Source: Serratia nevei (lineage in GTDB: Bacteria > Pseudomonadota > Gammaproteobacteria > Enterobacterales > Enterobacteriaceae). Taken from it: 64,000 bases of DNA. Shown here one piece after another: positions 1-9,282 of the stretch. The number at the start of each line of letters is the position of its first letter. Positions within the stretch are counted from its first letter, which is position 1. The position numbers and the translations under genes are program-made. The stretch lies in contig NZ_CP149940.1 in NCBI RefSeq assembly GCF_037948395.1, positions 4,340,001-4,404,000 on the forward strand. Reading direction: 5' to 3'. Below the pieces are notes generated by a model, which saw only the letters and a list, made by a program, of their open reading frames with translations, was not told the origin of the DNA and ran no database searches.

Positions 1-323
1 TTGGAGAAGGGGGCGTTGAAGACCGGAATACCGCGCTTGGTCGCCGCTTTCAGATCAACCTGGTTGGTGCCGATGCAGAAGCAGCCCACCGCCACCAGTT
101 TTTCTGCGGCGGCAAACACCTCTTCGGTCAGATGCGTACGCGATCGGATGCCGACGAAGTGTGCATCGCGGATGGATGCCTTCAGCGATTCGGTGTCTAA
201 CGCACCCTTGTGGTATTCGATGTTGGTATAACCGGCGGCACGTAAATTATCGACCGTGCTCTGATGAACCCCTTCCACCAACAGGAATTTAATCCTGTCT
301 TTCTCCAATGATACTTTTGCCAT
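1..323 (-). CDS. serA: D-3-phosphoglycerate dehydrogenase, N-terminal part (cut by window edge)
   Basis: SerA oxidises 3-phosphoglycerate to 3-phosphohydroxypyruvate, the first step of serine synthesis. The visible 107 codons begin MAKVSLEKDRIKFLLVEGVH and run through the N-terminal substrate-binding half. They contain the stretch GIRSRTHL and the segment VGCFCIGTNQVDL typical of enterobacterial SerA. The NAD domain and the C-terminal ACT domain lie beyond the edge. The gene is next to rpiA, as in E. coli. The identification is firm for a fragment of this length. Confidence 0.96.
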   Translation of the reverse strand, partial: MAKVSLEKDRIKFLLVEGVHQSTVDNLRAAGYTNIEYHKGALDTESLKASIRDAHFVGIRSRTHLTEEVFAAAEKLVAVGCFCIGTNQVDLKAATKRGIPVFNAPFS

Positions 324-581
324 TTACCCGACCCTATGTTCAGACTTCAGAAGCGGCTGTGACGACACAGCTCCCATCCAACATAACAAAAATAACGCGG
401 GCGGCAATACAAACGATTGCCTGCCCGGCAGGACAAGGCGCAGCGTTGATGGCGGTTTACGGCAGAAAATGCCATAGGGAAAGTTTTCGGCAGAAGCTTT
501 GGGGAGTCAGGTTTCACAATGTGACATAAGTCACCAAATTTGCCGTTTTTCAGAAAAGATATTTTAACCGAAGAATTATGC

Positions 582-600
582 GGCCCGGCGCTACCGGGCC
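582..600 (-). terminator. Stem-loop after rpiA
   Basis: A perfect 7-bp GC stem (GGCCCGG/CCGGGCC) with a 5-nt loop lies 16 bases past the rpiA stop codon on the minus strand. The sequence after it is only moderately T-rich, so termination may be weak. Confidence 0.55.
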
Positions 601-615
601 ACAGACGGCGGAGGC

Positions 616-1272
616 TTATTTGACCACTTTCACGCCTTCCGGAGTGCCGACCAGCGCCACGTCCGCGCCGCGGTTGGCGAACAGCCCCACGGTCACCACG
701 CCGGCGATGCCGTTAATCTTGTTCTCCAGCGCGATGGCGTCGGTGATGCTCAGGTTATGCACATCGAGGATCACGTTGCCGTTGTCGGTCACCACGTTCT
801 GACGATACTCCGGCAGGCCGCCGAGTTTCACCAGCTCACGCGCCACGTAAGAGCGGGCCATCGGGATCACTTCCACCGGCAGCGGGAACTTGCCCAGCAC
901 GTCCACCTGCTTGCTGGCATCGACGATGCAGATGAATTTCTTGGCGATGGCGGCGATGATCTTCTCGCGCGTCAGCGCAGCGCCGCCGCCCTTGATCATC
1001 TGCATATGGCCGTTGATTTCGTCCGCACCGTCCACATAGATATCGAGCGAGTCCACTTCGTTGCTGTCGAACACGTGGATGCCGAGGCTTTTCAGCTTGG
1101 CGGTGGAGGCGTCGGAGCTGGACACCGCGCCTTCGATCTGGTGCTTGATGGAGCCCAGCGCGTCAATAAAGTGGGCGGCGGTAGAGCCGGTGCCGACCCC
1201 GACGATGGTGCCCGGCGTCACGTATTCCAGCGCCGCCCAACCCACCGCTTTTTTCAGTTCATCCTGCGTCAT
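616..1272 (-). CDS. rpiA: Ribose-5-phosphate isomerase A
   Basis: RpiA interconverts ribose 5-phosphate and ribulose 5-phosphate in the non-oxidative pentose phosphate pathway. The 218-residue product matches the usual length of about 219. It shows the phosphate-binding GVGTGSTA near residue 25, the DGADEI motif with catalytic Asp, and [11 protein letters not shown] with catalytic Lys. The frame stays open about 55 codons upstream. The start at MTQDELKK was chosen because it matches the family N terminus and has AAGGGA just upstream. It is divergent from argP, as in E. coli. Confidence 0.97.
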   Translation of the reverse strand: MTQDELKKAVGWAALEYVTPGTIVGVGTGSTAAHFIDALGSIKHQIEGAVSSSDASTAKLKSLGIHVFDSNEVDSLDIYVDGADEINGHMQMIKGGGAALTREKIIAAIAKKFICIVDASKQVDVLGKFPLPVEVIPMARSYVARELVKLGGLPEYRQNVVTDNGNVILDVHNLSITDAIALENKINGIAGVVTVGLFANRGADVALVGTPEGVKVVK

Positions 1273-1475
1273 AATATGTCCCTTGCCTCTGTACGAAAAC
1301 GTGTGCGTATTATAGGGTAAAACGCTGTTTTTCACGCCGGCAGGATCACACTTATTTACCGCAGCCCGCATTTTTACCCGCTTGGCGGCGAGGTGGGGGC
1401 GTGATTTTCCACCTGCGCCGTGCGCAAAATGTGGCATAGTGCCGGTATCATTCTAATTTAAGGGATATCTTTCCG

Positions 1476-2369
1476 ATGAAACGCCCAGACTATCGTACGC
1501 TGCAAGCGCTGGACGCGGTGATCCGTGAGCGCGGCTTCGAGCGCGCCGCTCAAAAACTCTGTATCACGCAATCGGCGGTATCCCAACGCATCAAACAGCT
1601 GGAAAACCTGTTCGGCCAACCGCTGCTGGTTCGTACCGTGCCGCCGCGCCCGACCGAACAAGGGCAAAAGCTGCTGGCGCTGCTGCATCAGGTGGAGTTG
1701 CTGGAAGAAGAGTGGCTGGGCAACGACACCGGCGTCGACACGCCGCTGCTGCTGTCGCTGGCGGTCAACGCCGACAGTCTGGCAACCTGGCTGCTGCCGG
1801 CGCTGAAGCCGGTGCTGGCGGACTCCCCCATTCGCCTGAATCTGCAGGTGGAAGATGAAACCCGCACCCAGGAGCGGCTGCGCCGCGGTGAGGTGGTGGG
1901 CGCAGTGAGTATTCAGCCGCAGCCGCTGCCGAGCTGCCTGGTGGATCGGCTGGGGGCGCTGGATTACCTGTTCGTCGCCTCCAGCGGCTTCGCCGAGCGC
2001 TACTTCCCGAACGGCGTCACCCGCTCCGCGCTGCTGAAAGCGCCGGCGGTGGCCTTCGATCATCTCGACGACATGCACCAGGCGTTCCTGCAGCAGAACT
2101 TCGATCTGTCGCCGGGCAGCGTGCCCTGCCACATCGTGAACTCGTCGGAAGCCTTCGTGCAGCTGGCACGCCAGGGCACCACCTGCTGTATGATCCCTCA
2201 CCTGCAGATCGAAAAGGAGCTGGCATCCGGTGAACTGATCGATCTGACGCCGGGGCTGTACCAGCGCCGCATGCTGTACTGGCACCGCTTCGCGCCGGAA
2301 AGCCGCATGATGCGCAAAGTGACCGACGCGCTGCTGGAACACGGCCACCAGGTGCTGCGTCAGGATTAA
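1476..2369 (+). CDS. argP: LysR-type regulator ArgP (IciA)
   Basis: This 297-residue LysR-type activator has an N-terminal winged helix-turn-helix ([18 protein letters not shown], then [14 protein letters not shown]) and a C-terminal effector domain that in E. coli senses lysine and arginine. Known ArgP activates argO, the arginine exporter gene, which lies less than 2 kb away here, so regulator and target are near neighbours. It was first described as IciA, an inhibitor of replication initiation. The length and N terminus agree with E. coli ArgP. Confidence 0.96.
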   Translation: MKRPDYRTLQALDAVIRERGFERAAQKLCITQSAVSQRIKQLENLFGQPLLVRTVPPRPTEQGQKLLALLHQVELLEEEWLGNDTGVDTPLLLSLAVNADSLATWLLPALKPVLADSPIRLNLQVEDETRTQERLRRGEVVGAVSIQPQPLPSCLVDRLGALDYLFVASSGFAERYFPNGVTRSALLKAPAVAFDHLDDMHQAFLQQNFDLSPGSVPCHIVNSSEAFVQLARQGTTCCMIPHLQIEKELASGELIDLTPGLYQRRMLYWHRFAPESRMMRKVTDALLEHGHQVLRQD

Positions 2370-2374
2370 AACGA

Positions 2375-2403
2375 AAAAAGGTTCGCCGCAGCGAACCTTT
2401 TCT
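2375..2403. terminator. Bidirectional terminator between argP and yggE
   Basis: An 11-bp stem (AAAAGGTTCGC/GCGAACCTTTT) with a 4-nt loop has A- and T-rich flanks on both sides. It sits between two convergent genes and can serve both. Confidence 0.88.
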
Positions 2404-2417
2404 TCAATACGAACACC

Positions 2418-3149
2418 TTACTGCGCGGCGTTGCGCTGCAGCTCAAACACCACATCCACCTGATCGTCGAAGTGAATGCTTTGCTGCTCATAGGTTTGCG
2501 CCGCGTCGCTTTCCGCCGCCGCACCGGCCGCCTTATACATCCGCGCCACCGGCATCGGCTGGTAGTTGGCAACCCGGTAGCGAATGCTGTACACCGGCCC
2601 CAGCTTGGCGTGGAAGCCTTTGGCCAGGGATTCGGCCTGCTGAGTCGCGTTCTCGATCGCTTTTTGCCGCGCCTGCTCGCGATACACGTCCGGTTTGGCG
2701 ACGCCCAGCTCCACCGCGCGGATCTCGTTCAGGCCGGATTTCAGCGCGCCGTCCAGCAGCTCGTTCAGCTTGTCCAACTGACGCAGGGTCACCTGCACCT
2801 GGCGCACCGCCCGGTAGCCTTTCAGCACCGACTCGCCGGTTTTCAGGTAGTCATATTCCGGCTGGGTGCGCAGATTGGCGGCGCTGATGTCTTTCTTCTC
2901 GATGTTATTTTTCTGCAGGAAATCAAAGTACTGCGCCACGCGCTCGTCCACCTGCTTCTTCGCCTGGGCGGCGTCTTTGGAGGAAACGCTCACTTCGATC
3001 GCCAGGGTGGCGATATCCGGCGTGGCGTCCACGCTGGCGGTGCCGGAGGTGACGACATGCGGCCCTTCAGGCACTTCAGCCGCCTGCAGCGCCATCGGTA
3101 ACGTCCCTAATCCGACCATTGCGGCCATAGCCAATGCTTTTAGCTTCAC
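2418..3149 (-). CDS. yggE: SIMPL-domain periplasmic protein YggE
   Basis: YggE is a periplasmic SIMPL-domain (DUF541) protein linked in E. coli to lower oxidative stress; its biochemical role is not settled. The 243-residue product starts with a signal peptide (MKLKALAMAAMVGLGTLPMA, cleavage near LQA-A). The SIMPL fold follows, recognisable from HVVTSGTASVDATPDIATL and the repeated beta/alpha pattern. It converges on argP and is followed upstream by argO on the same strand, the usual enterobacterial neighbourhood. Confidence 0.93.
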   Translation of the reverse strand: MKLKALAMAAMVGLGTLPMALQAAEVPEGPHVVTSGTASVDATPDIATLAIEVSVSSKDAAQAKKQVDERVAQYFDFLQKNNIEKKDISAANLRTQPEYDYLKTGESVLKGYRAVRQVQVTLRQLDKLNELLDGALKSGLNEIRAVELGVAKPDVYREQARQKAIENATQQAESLAKGFHAKLGPVYSIRYRVANYQPMPVARMYKAAGAAAESDAAQTYEQQSIHFDDQVDVVFELQRNAAQ

Positions 3150-3270
3150 AGTGTCTCCTTAATGACAGGCTGTCTCTGATCGCCGGCTTTTCCCTGTGAG
3201 AACCGCCGGATTCCTGGCATCAAACGTAGCATATCGCGCGGCGTTTTGAATTCGGATTAGTGACAAATTC

Positions 3271-3888
3271 TTATAAATTTGCCCCCTGCCAGGCCAGCTG
3301 CAGCGCGATGCCCCACATCACCAGCCCAACCAGCGCGTTGATGATGCGCTGCGCCCGCTGCGTGTTCAGCCACGGCGCCAGCCAGGAGGCCAGCAGCGCC
3401 AGCCCGAAGAACCACACCGCCGACGCGCTGACCGCCCCGAGCGCGAACCAGGAGCGCACGTCCGCCGTCAGCTGCCCACCCAGGCTGCCGAGCACCACAA
3501 AGGTATCCAGATAAACGTGCGGGTTTAGCCAGGTGACCGCCAGCATGGTGACCACGATGCGCCAGCGGCTCTGCGCCAGCTCCTGCGCCGCGGCCTGCGC
3601 CGGTTGCGGGCTGAAGGCGGAACGGAACGCGCCCCACCCGTACCACAGCAGAAACGCCACCCCGCCCCAGGTGACCAGCGCCAGCAGCAGCGGCGAGCGG
3701 GTCAGCAAGGCGCTGCCGCCGAAAATACCGGCGCAGATCAGCACGATATCGCTCAATGCGCACAGCGAAGCAATCATCAAATGATACTGGCGGCGAATGC
3801 CCTGATTCATCACGAATACGTTCTGCGGGCCCAGCGGCAGGATCATGGCGGCGCTCAGGGCAAAGCCCTGCAGGAAGACGGCTAACAT
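3271..3888 (-). CDS. argO: Arginine exporter ArgO
   Basis: ArgO is a LysE/ArgO-family inner-membrane exporter of arginine and of the toxic analogue canavanine. The 205-residue protein has about six hydrophobic segments and the family signature [20 protein letters not shown] near residues 17-36. The frame is open further upstream, but [14 protein letters not shown] at 3888 is the conserved N terminus and follows a GAGGAAT ribosome-binding site. In E. coli it is activated by ArgP, encoded nearby in this window. The gene ends shortly before yggE. Confidence 0.94.
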   Translation of the reverse strand: MLAVFLQGFALSAAMILPLGPQNVFVMNQGIRRQYHLMIASLCALSDIVLICAGIFGGSALLTRSPLLLALVTWGGVAFLLWYGWGAFRSAFSPQPAQAAAQELAQSRWRIVVTMLAVTWLNPHVYLDTFVVLGSLGGQLTADVRSWFALGAVSASAVWFFGLALLASWLAPWLNTQRAQRIINALVGLVMWGIALQLAWQGANL

Positions 3889-4111
3889 GGGGATTCCTCG
3901 AATGATAAAAGGCGCCGGACGAGGGCGCGTGTCGGTCAACACGCGCATCATACGAGGAAGCGATCATTAGGTGAAATTGATGTTTCTAATCCAGTATCAG
4001 AGACGCTAATACTCAAATCGGCGAGGAGGATCGGCGCTGTGAGCGCCGTCAAATTCGCTCATCGACGCGAAATTCGCTATCATCCGCACCCACCCTCCAG
4101 CCGGCCGCCCG

Positions 4112-4810
4112 ATGTCTACGATCACCGATACCTTTATCGCCCCGCCATGCCATGACCAAATAGAGATCCTCTATCAGGACGATCATCTGGCGCTGATCAA
4201 TAAGCCGGCCGGGCTGCTCAGCCTGTCGGGCAAGAATCCGCAGAATCTCGATTCGGTACACCATCGGCTGGTACAGATCTTCCCCGGCTGCGCCCTGGTG
4301 CACCGCCTGGATTTCGGCACGTCCGGGTTGATGGTGGTGGCCCGCAACAAGGCCGCCAACGCCGCGCTCTGCCGGCAGTTCAGCGAGCGCACCGTCAGCA
4401 AAGTGTACAGCGCGCTGCTCTGCGGCCATCTGGCGGATAACGAAGGGGTCATAGACGCGGCAATCGCCAAAGATCCGGCGCTGTTCCCGCTGATGTCAAT
4501 TTGCGCCCTCCACGGCAAACCCGCCCGCTCCCGCTATCGGGTCGTCGAGCGTTTTTATCGTGAAGCGGAGGGCGGGATCTCGCTGCCGCTGACGCGGGTG
4601 CAGCTCACCCCAGAGACTGGGCGCACCCACCAGCTGCGTATTCACAGTCGGCAGTTGGGCCACCCTATTTTAGGTTGCGATCTGTATGGCGGGCGTCTGC
4701 TGCCGGGTACCGAACAGACGCCGCGGCTGATGCTGCACGCCAGCGAGCTGGACTTTGTGCACCCCGTCAGTGGAGAGCGGATCGCCGCTCGTCACGCCGC
4801 GCCGTTCTGA
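4112..4810 (+). CDS. RluA-family pseudouridine synthase
   Basis: The 232-residue product has the RluA-family catalytic motif HRLDFGTSGLMVVA with the nucleophilic Asp at residue 67. It also has the N-terminal NKPAGLLSLSG and the C-terminal GRTHQLRIHSRQLGHPILGCDLY, so it should isomerise uridine to pseudouridine in an RNA. It resembles RluA in layout but has diverged (FGTSG where E. coli RluA has MATSG), and it lies outside the usual rluA locus. It is better treated as a paralogue whose target RNA is unknown. No clear ribosome-binding site precedes the ATG. Confidence 0.85.
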   Translation: MSTITDTFIAPPCHDQIEILYQDDHLALINKPAGLLSLSGKNPQNLDSVHHRLVQIFPGCALVHRLDFGTSGLMVVARNKAANAALCRQFSERTVSKVYSALLCGHLADNEGVIDAAIAKDPALFPLMSICALHGKPARSRYRVVERFYREAEGGISLPLTRVQLTPETGRTHQLRIHSRQLGHPILGCDLYGGRLLPGTEQTPRLMLHASELDFVHPVSGERIAARHAAPF

Positions 4811-4817
4811 ACGCGGT

Positions 4818-5357
4818 TTACCACATCAAATCGTCAGGCACTTTGAAGTCGGCGTACGGATCGTCTTCATCCTGCTCTTCCTGACTCAGCGCGCTGTGCA
4901 GCACAATGCTGGCCGCATCGCGCTGCGCGATTTTATCGGCGACGCTCGCAGGGATAATCGCATATTCACACTCTTCGCGGTTCTCGACCACCAAGCGGGC
5001 AATGGCTAGACGGCCATTGATCAGCTGGGTCTGCGTCGCCTTATCCACCAGGATTTTCTTGATCAGGTTACCGTCGGTGAAGTTGAAACCGATATCGCCT
5101 TTCGCCAGGACGATGCGGTTCATCTCGATCAGCTGCTTCACCTGCGCCTTGTATTCTTTGGACAGCGCGGCCTGCTTTTGCTGCTCGCTCAGCTGCTTAT
5201 CGCGCTCAAGCTGCGCCTTTTTATTCTCTTCCACCGCCTCTCTGGCCTCACGGGCCTGAACGCGTGATTTTTTAGCCGTTCTTTGGACTTTGGCCATTTT
5301 CTTGCTGGTAACCAAGCCCGCTTTGAGCATCTGCTCTTGTAAGGTGAGTTTTGTCAT
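4818..5357 (-). CDS. DUF2058 protein, YaiL-like
   Basis: This 179-residue, highly charged protein belongs to DUF2058 (YaiL-like, sometimes called a nucleoprotein or polynucleotide-associated enzyme). The N-terminal half is a predicted coiled coil rich in Lys, Arg, Gln and Glu (KVQRTAKKSRVQAREAREAV and onwards to about residue 80). The C-terminal half is a compact domain ending DDPYADFKVPDDLMW. It converges on the pseudouridine synthase with only a few bases between the two stops. The function is not established. Its basic helical region would suit nucleic-acid contact, but that is inference. Confidence 0.88.
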   Translation of the reverse strand: MTKLTLQEQMLKAGLVTSKKMAKVQRTAKKSRVQAREAREAVEENKKAQLERDKQLSEQQKQAALSKEYKAQVKQLIEMNRIVLAKGDIGFNFTDGNLIKKILVDKATQTQLINGRLAIARLVVENREECEYAIIPASVADKIAQRDAASIVLHSALSQEEQDEDDPYADFKVPDDLMW

Positions 5358-5673
5358 GTTCGTGTCTGAAGCCGTGGGGTCATGGGGGGATTATACCTGT
5401 AATTTTTCAGGCTGCACCAGGTTGCCGACCCGGTACGTTGGCGGTTTGCGCCGCAGGGCAACGGCGGCAAACCGGCCCGAACGCCAGATCATGAATACCG
5501 CTCATGTAGTAATGAAATTAAGTCTCTTTCACTCCCATCGGGACTCTGGCAAAAATAGACCTCATTAACGACAGACAATATGAAATCGGCTGAATAAAAA
5601 AAGAGAAAAACAACCCATTGAAAGAAATGGATAAATCCAGCCTTCATATCATATAACAGGATGCTATAAGACG
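5358..5673. other. Intergenic region between DUF2058 gene and mesX
   Basis: This 316-bp stretch between divergent genes becomes AT-rich in its right half, where the mesX promoter should lie. I see AGGA as a ribosome-binding site 11 bases before mesX. I looked for tandem MetJ boxes and found none convincing. Confidence 0.5.
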
Positions 5674-6651
5674 ATGAATAGAGACTTTGCCTTTACGATT
5701 AAGAGCAGTTCTTTCGATGAAGATTATAACCCTTCTGAAAGTACGCGTATCACCACCAACTTCGCCAATTTGGCCAGAGGGGAAAACCGCCGGGAGAACC
5801 TGCGCAACACGCTGGTGATGATTAACAATCGCTTCAATTCGTTGGCGCATTGGGATAACCCCAAGGCCGACCGCTATTCGGTTGAGCTTGAAATCATTTC
5901 GGTTGAGATGCGCGTTGAAGATCAGGGGGCCAGCTTCCCGGTGATTGAAATCCTGAAAACCAACATCATTGATAAAAAAACGCAAAAGCGTCTTGAGGGC
6001 ATCGTCGGGAATAACTTCTCGTCTTACGTGCGCGATTACGACTTTAGCGTCTTGCTGCCGGCGCACAATAAAAACACGGCGGAATTCAACATTCCGGATG
6101 ATTTCGGCGATTTGCACGGCAATATCTTTAAGCACTTCGTCAATTCAAACGCATACCATGAGAATTTCAGCAAACCGCCGGTGATCTGCCTCAGCGTGTC
6201 CAGCAAAGACACCTATCATCGGACGGGCAATCAACATCCGGTGTTGGGCGACGAATATCGGCAAGACGGCGCTTCGCTGACCGACCGGTATTTTAAAAAA
6301 ATGGGCCTGCAGGTGCGCTACTTCATGCCGAAAAATAGCGTTGCGCCCCTGGCGTTTTATTTCCCCGGGGATTTGCTGAGCGATTACACCGATCTGGAAC
6401 TGATCGGCACCATCAGCACGATGGAGACCTTCCAGAAAATCTATCGACCTGAAATTTACAATGCCAACTCGGCGGCGGGGCAATGCTATCAGCCAAGCCT
6501 GAATAACCAGGATCATTCATTAACCAAGATTGTTTACGATCGCGAAGAGCGTAGCCAGTTAGCGATTGAGCAGGGGAAATTTACGGAAGAGCAATTTATC
6601 AAGCCCTACAAGCCCATTCTTGAGCAATGGTCTGCTCACTACGCGCTTTGA
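5674..6651 (+). CDS. mesX: DUF1852 protein, putative oxygenase MesX
   Basis: The 325-residue protein belongs to DUF1852, named MesX in work on folate-independent methionine synthases. There it is required together with MesD, and oxygen is needed, for methionine formation in Acinetobacter. It starts MNRDFAFTIKSSSFDEDY and has no signal peptide or membrane segment. It is followed after 25 bases by mesD, which fixes its likely role as partner of that enzyme. I do not recognise metal-binding motifs by eye, and the chemistry and methyl donor remain unknown. Confidence 0.88.
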   Translation: MNRDFAFTIKSSSFDEDYNPSESTRITTNFANLARGENRRENLRNTLVMINNRFNSLAHWDNPKADRYSVELEIISVEMRVEDQGASFPVIEILKTNIIDKKTQKRLEGIVGNNFSSYVRDYDFSVLLPAHNKNTAEFNIPDDFGDLHGNIFKHFVNSNAYHENFSKPPVICLSVSSKDTYHRTGNQHPVLGDEYRQDGASLTDRYFKKMGLQVRYFMPKNSVAPLAFYFPGDLLSDYTDLELIGTISTMETFQKIYRPEIYNANSAAGQCYQPSLNNQDHSLTKIVYDREERSQLAIEQGKFTEEQFIKPYKPILEQWSAHYAL

Positions 6652-6676
6652 TTCACTCAAATACAGGTCATCTATT

Positions 6677-7708
6677 ATGAAAATATTGCTCCCTACGTCG
6701 ACCGCCGGCAGCTTGCCTAAACCTTCCTGGCTGGCCCAGCCGGAAACCCTGTGGTCGCCCTGGAAATTGCAGAATGAAGAATTAATCGAAGGGAAACAGG
6801 ACGCCTTGCGTTTGTCGCTGGCAGAGCAACAACAGGCCGGCATCGATATCGTCAGCGATGGCGAGCAAACGCGCCAGCACTTCGTCACGACGTTTATCGA
6901 GCACCTCAGCGGCGTCGATTTCGAGAAACGCGAAGTGGTTAAAATTCGCAATCGCTATGAGGCGAGCGTGCCAACCGTCGTGGGTGCGGTCGCGCGCCAA
7001 AAGCCCGTATTCGTTGAAGACGCCAAATTTTTACGCCAGCTGACCAAGCAGCCGATTAAATGGGCCCTGCCGGGGCCGATGACCATGATCGACACGCTCT
7101 ATGACAACCACTATAAAAGCCGCGAAAAATTGGCCTGGGAATTCGCCAAGATCCTCAATCAGGAAGCCAAAGAGCTCGAGGCCGCCGGCGTCGACATTAT
7201 TCAGTTTGATGAGCCCGCATTTAACGTGTTCTTTGACGAGGTGAATGACTGGGGCATCGCCGCCCTGGAAAGGGCCGTTGAGGGGCTTAAGTGTGAAACG
7301 GCGGTGCATATCTGCTATGGATACGGCATTAAGGCCAATACCGACTGGAAAAAGACGCTGGGCTCGGAGTGGCGGCAATACGAAGAGGCGTTCCCCAAGC
7401 TGCAAACGTCTACTATCGATATCATCTCGCTCGAGTGCCATAACTCGCACGTGCCGATGGATCTGCTTGAACTGATTCGCGGTAAGAAAGTGATGGTTGG
7501 CGCCATTGATGTGGCGAATCATACCATTGAGACGCCGGAAGAAGTGGCCGCTACGCTGCGCAAAGCGCTGCAGTTTGTCGATGCCGACAAACTCTACCCG
7601 TCGACCAACTGCGGCATGGCTCCCCTGCCTCGCCAGGTCGCCAGCGGCAAGCTGAATGCCTTGAGTGCGGGCGCCGAGATCGTGCGCCGGGAACTGCTGG
7701 CCAAATAA
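6677..7708 (+). CDS. mesD: Core MetE-type methionine synthase MesD
   Basis: The 343-residue protein corresponds to the C-terminal catalytic half of cobalamin-independent methionine synthase MetE and lacks the N-terminal folate-binding half. The zinc ligands are all present: His211 and Cys213 (HIC), Glu253 (SLECHNSH) and Cys312 (NCGMAPLPR). It should transfer a methyl group to homocysteine from a donor other than methyltetrahydrofolate. Pairing with mesX supports the MesD family rather than a truncated metE. The frame opens upstream inside mesX, but the ATG at 6677 gives the family N terminus MKILLPTSTAGSLPKPSWL. Confidence 0.9.
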   Translation: MKILLPTSTAGSLPKPSWLAQPETLWSPWKLQNEELIEGKQDALRLSLAEQQQAGIDIVSDGEQTRQHFVTTFIEHLSGVDFEKREVVKIRNRYEASVPTVVGAVARQKPVFVEDAKFLRQLTKQPIKWALPGPMTMIDTLYDNHYKSREKLAWEFAKILNQEAKELEAAGVDIIQFDEPAFNVFFDEVNDWGIAALERAVEGLKCETAVHICYGYGIKANTDWKKTLGSEWRQYEEAFPKLQTSTIDIISLECHNSHVPMDLLELIRGKKVMVGAIDVANHTIETPEEVAATLRKALQFVDADKLYPSTNCGMAPLPRQVASGKLNALSAGAEIVRRELLAK

Positions 7709-7717
7709 CCTCACCAG

Positions 7718-7748
7718 CGCCCGCCGCAGGAGCCTCCTGTGGTGGGCG
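7718..7748. other. Strong stem-loop between mesD and the MFS gene
   Basis: A 14-bp stem (CGCCCGCCGCAGGA with TCCTGTGGTGGGCG, two G-U pairs) closes a 3-nt loop 10 bases past the mesD stop. No T-run follows, so it may protect the mesXD mRNA end or be a Rho-independent terminator of weak type. Confidence 0.5.
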
Positions 7749-7879
7749 ATGATCATCGACTCCCTCTCCCCGCAACGTCCCCCCTCTGGTGTATACTCGG
7801 GTTTCTACGCGATGCCAGCCACAGCGGCCTGAACGGCCCCTCAGCCAGCCCACAACAGCTTAATAACAGTGGAACCCTC

Positions 7880-9229
7880 ATGAGCCCAGATACCGCTCGC
7901 ATCAGCGAAATTATCGATCGCGCCAGGATCTCGCCTTATCAAATCCTCATCCTTACCCTGTGTTTCCTGATCGCCCTGCTGGACGGCTTCGATACCGCCA
8001 TCATCGGCTATATCGCCCCGGCGCTGCGTGAAGAGTGGGGCCTGCAACCCTCGCAGCTTTCTCCCGCATTCGGCGCGGGGCTGTTCGGCCTGCTGATCGG
8101 CAGCCTGCTGTTCGGGCCGATCGCCGACGCCATAGGCCGCAAACGCGTGCTGCTCGTCGCGGTGCTGGTGTTTGGCGGCTGCACCCTGGCTTCGGCCTAT
8201 ACGCAATCGATAGAATCCCTGACCTTGCTGCGCTTCATCACCGGCATTGGCCTCGGGGGGGCGATACCGACCTGCATTACCCTCAGCTCGGAGTACTCAC
8301 CGGCGCGCCGCCGCATGCTGATGGTCACCCTGAGCTGGAGCGGCTTTACCGCCGGGCTGGCCCTGGGCGGCCTGCTGGCCGGGCAGATCATTCCGGCGTT
8401 CGGCTGGCGCGGCGTGCTGCTGCTCGGCGGCATTGCGCCATTGGCGCTGCTGCCGCTGCTGGCCTGGCAGATGCCCGAGTCGGTACGCTTTATGGCTGCC
8501 AACGCCAAACATGCCGATCGGCTGCGCCGGGTGGTCGAGCGTATCACCGGCCGGCGTTGGACGGGGGTCACCATCGTCGATGACGAACGCCCGGCACAGG
8601 CCAAGTCGCCGATCTCGCACCTGTTTATCGAAGGGCGCGCCGTGCGCACCCTGCTGCTGTGGGCGGCGTTCTTCTGCTCGCTGTTCGTGTTCTACCTGCT
8701 CACCAGCTGGCTGCCGACGATCCTCAAAGACGCCGGTTACGATATCGCCCACGCCTCACGCATCGGGGCGATGGTGCCGCTCGGCGGCACCCTGGGCGCC
8801 ATCCTGATGGCGCTGCTGATGGATCGGATCGGGCCCTACCGCGTGCTGGCCGTCTCCTACCTGGGCGCTGCGCTGGTGATCGGCGCGACCGGGTATCTGA
8901 TGGGCGACGTCTATACGCTGGCCGCCGTCGTGTTCCTGATTGGCTTCGGCGTGGCCGGTGCGCAAAACGGCCTGAACCTGGTCTCCACCACCCTTTACCC
9001 GACCGCTGCCCGCGTGACCGGCGTCAGCTGGGCCATGGCCAATGGCCGCTTCGGTTCGATCGTCGGCTCGATGCTCGGCGCCTGGATGATGACCGCCGCC
9101 GGATCGGCGGAAGTGTTCTTCCTCTGGCTAGCGCTGCCGGCGCTGCTGGGCGCGGTCGCTATCTTCCTGCTCTATCGCCTCAGCCTGCATCGTCGCGCGC
9201 CGCTCGCCAAGCCGGTCGCCGGCGCCTGA
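7880..9229 (+). CDS. MFS transporter, aromatic acid:H+ symporter (AAHS) type
   Basis: The 449-residue protein has about 12 hydrophobic segments and the AAHS signature LLDGFDTAIIGYIAPAL in the first helix. The conserved loop 2-3 motif follows (GPIADAIGRKRVLL). Members such as PcaK and MhpT carry benzoates and related aromatic acids with protons. The open frame reaches back to 7739, but the ATG at 7880 gives the normal N terminus MSPDTARISEIIDRARIS. The substrate cannot be read from the sequence, and the mesXD neighbours do not indicate one. Confidence 0.85.
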   Translation: MSPDTARISEIIDRARISPYQILILTLCFLIALLDGFDTAIIGYIAPALREEWGLQPSQLSPAFGAGLFGLLIGSLLFGPIADAIGRKRVLLVAVLVFGGCTLASAYTQSIESLTLLRFITGIGLGGAIPTCITLSSEYSPARRRMLMVTLSWSGFTAGLALGGLLAGQIIPAFGWRGVLLLGGIAPLALLPLLAWQMPESVRFMAANAKHADRLRRVVERITGRRWTGVTIVDDERPAQAKSPISHLFIEGRAVRTLLLWAAFFCSLFVFYLLTSWLPTILKDAGYDIAHASRIGAMVPLGGTLGAILMALLMDRIGPYRVLAVSYLGAALVIGATGYLMGDVYTLAAVVFLIGFGVAGAQNGLNLVSTTLYPTAARVTGVSWAMANGRFGSIVGSMLGAWMMTAAGSAEVFFLWLALPALLGAVAIFLLYRLSLHRRAPLAKPVAGA

Positions 9230-9246
9230 ATTCGCGGAAAAGAAAA

Positions 9247-9276
9247 GGCCGAGACGCCTTCGATGGCGTCTCGGCC
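9247..9276 (-). terminator. Second stem-loop downstream of mscS
   Basis: A perfect 12-bp stem (GGCCGAGACGCC/GGCGTCTCGGCC) is followed on the minus strand by TTTTCTTTTCC. It may back up the first mscS terminator or slow transcription arriving from the convergent MFS gene. Confidence 0.7.
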
Positions 9277-9282
9277 TGCAAT

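Noticed and set aside
1273..1437. N-terminal extension of rpiA by 55 codons
   Set aside because: The extension would run through the rpiA/argP promoter region and has no counterpart in the family. The start at 1272 has a ribosome-binding site.
4112..4810. Assigning the pseudouridine synthase as RluA itself
   Set aside because: The catalytic region and C terminus differ from E. coli RluA and the gene neighbourhood is different, so only the family is claimed.
5520..5673. MetJ boxes upstream of mesX
   Set aside because: Only isolated pieces resembling half of AGACGTCT were found, without a tandem arrangement such as that at metK.
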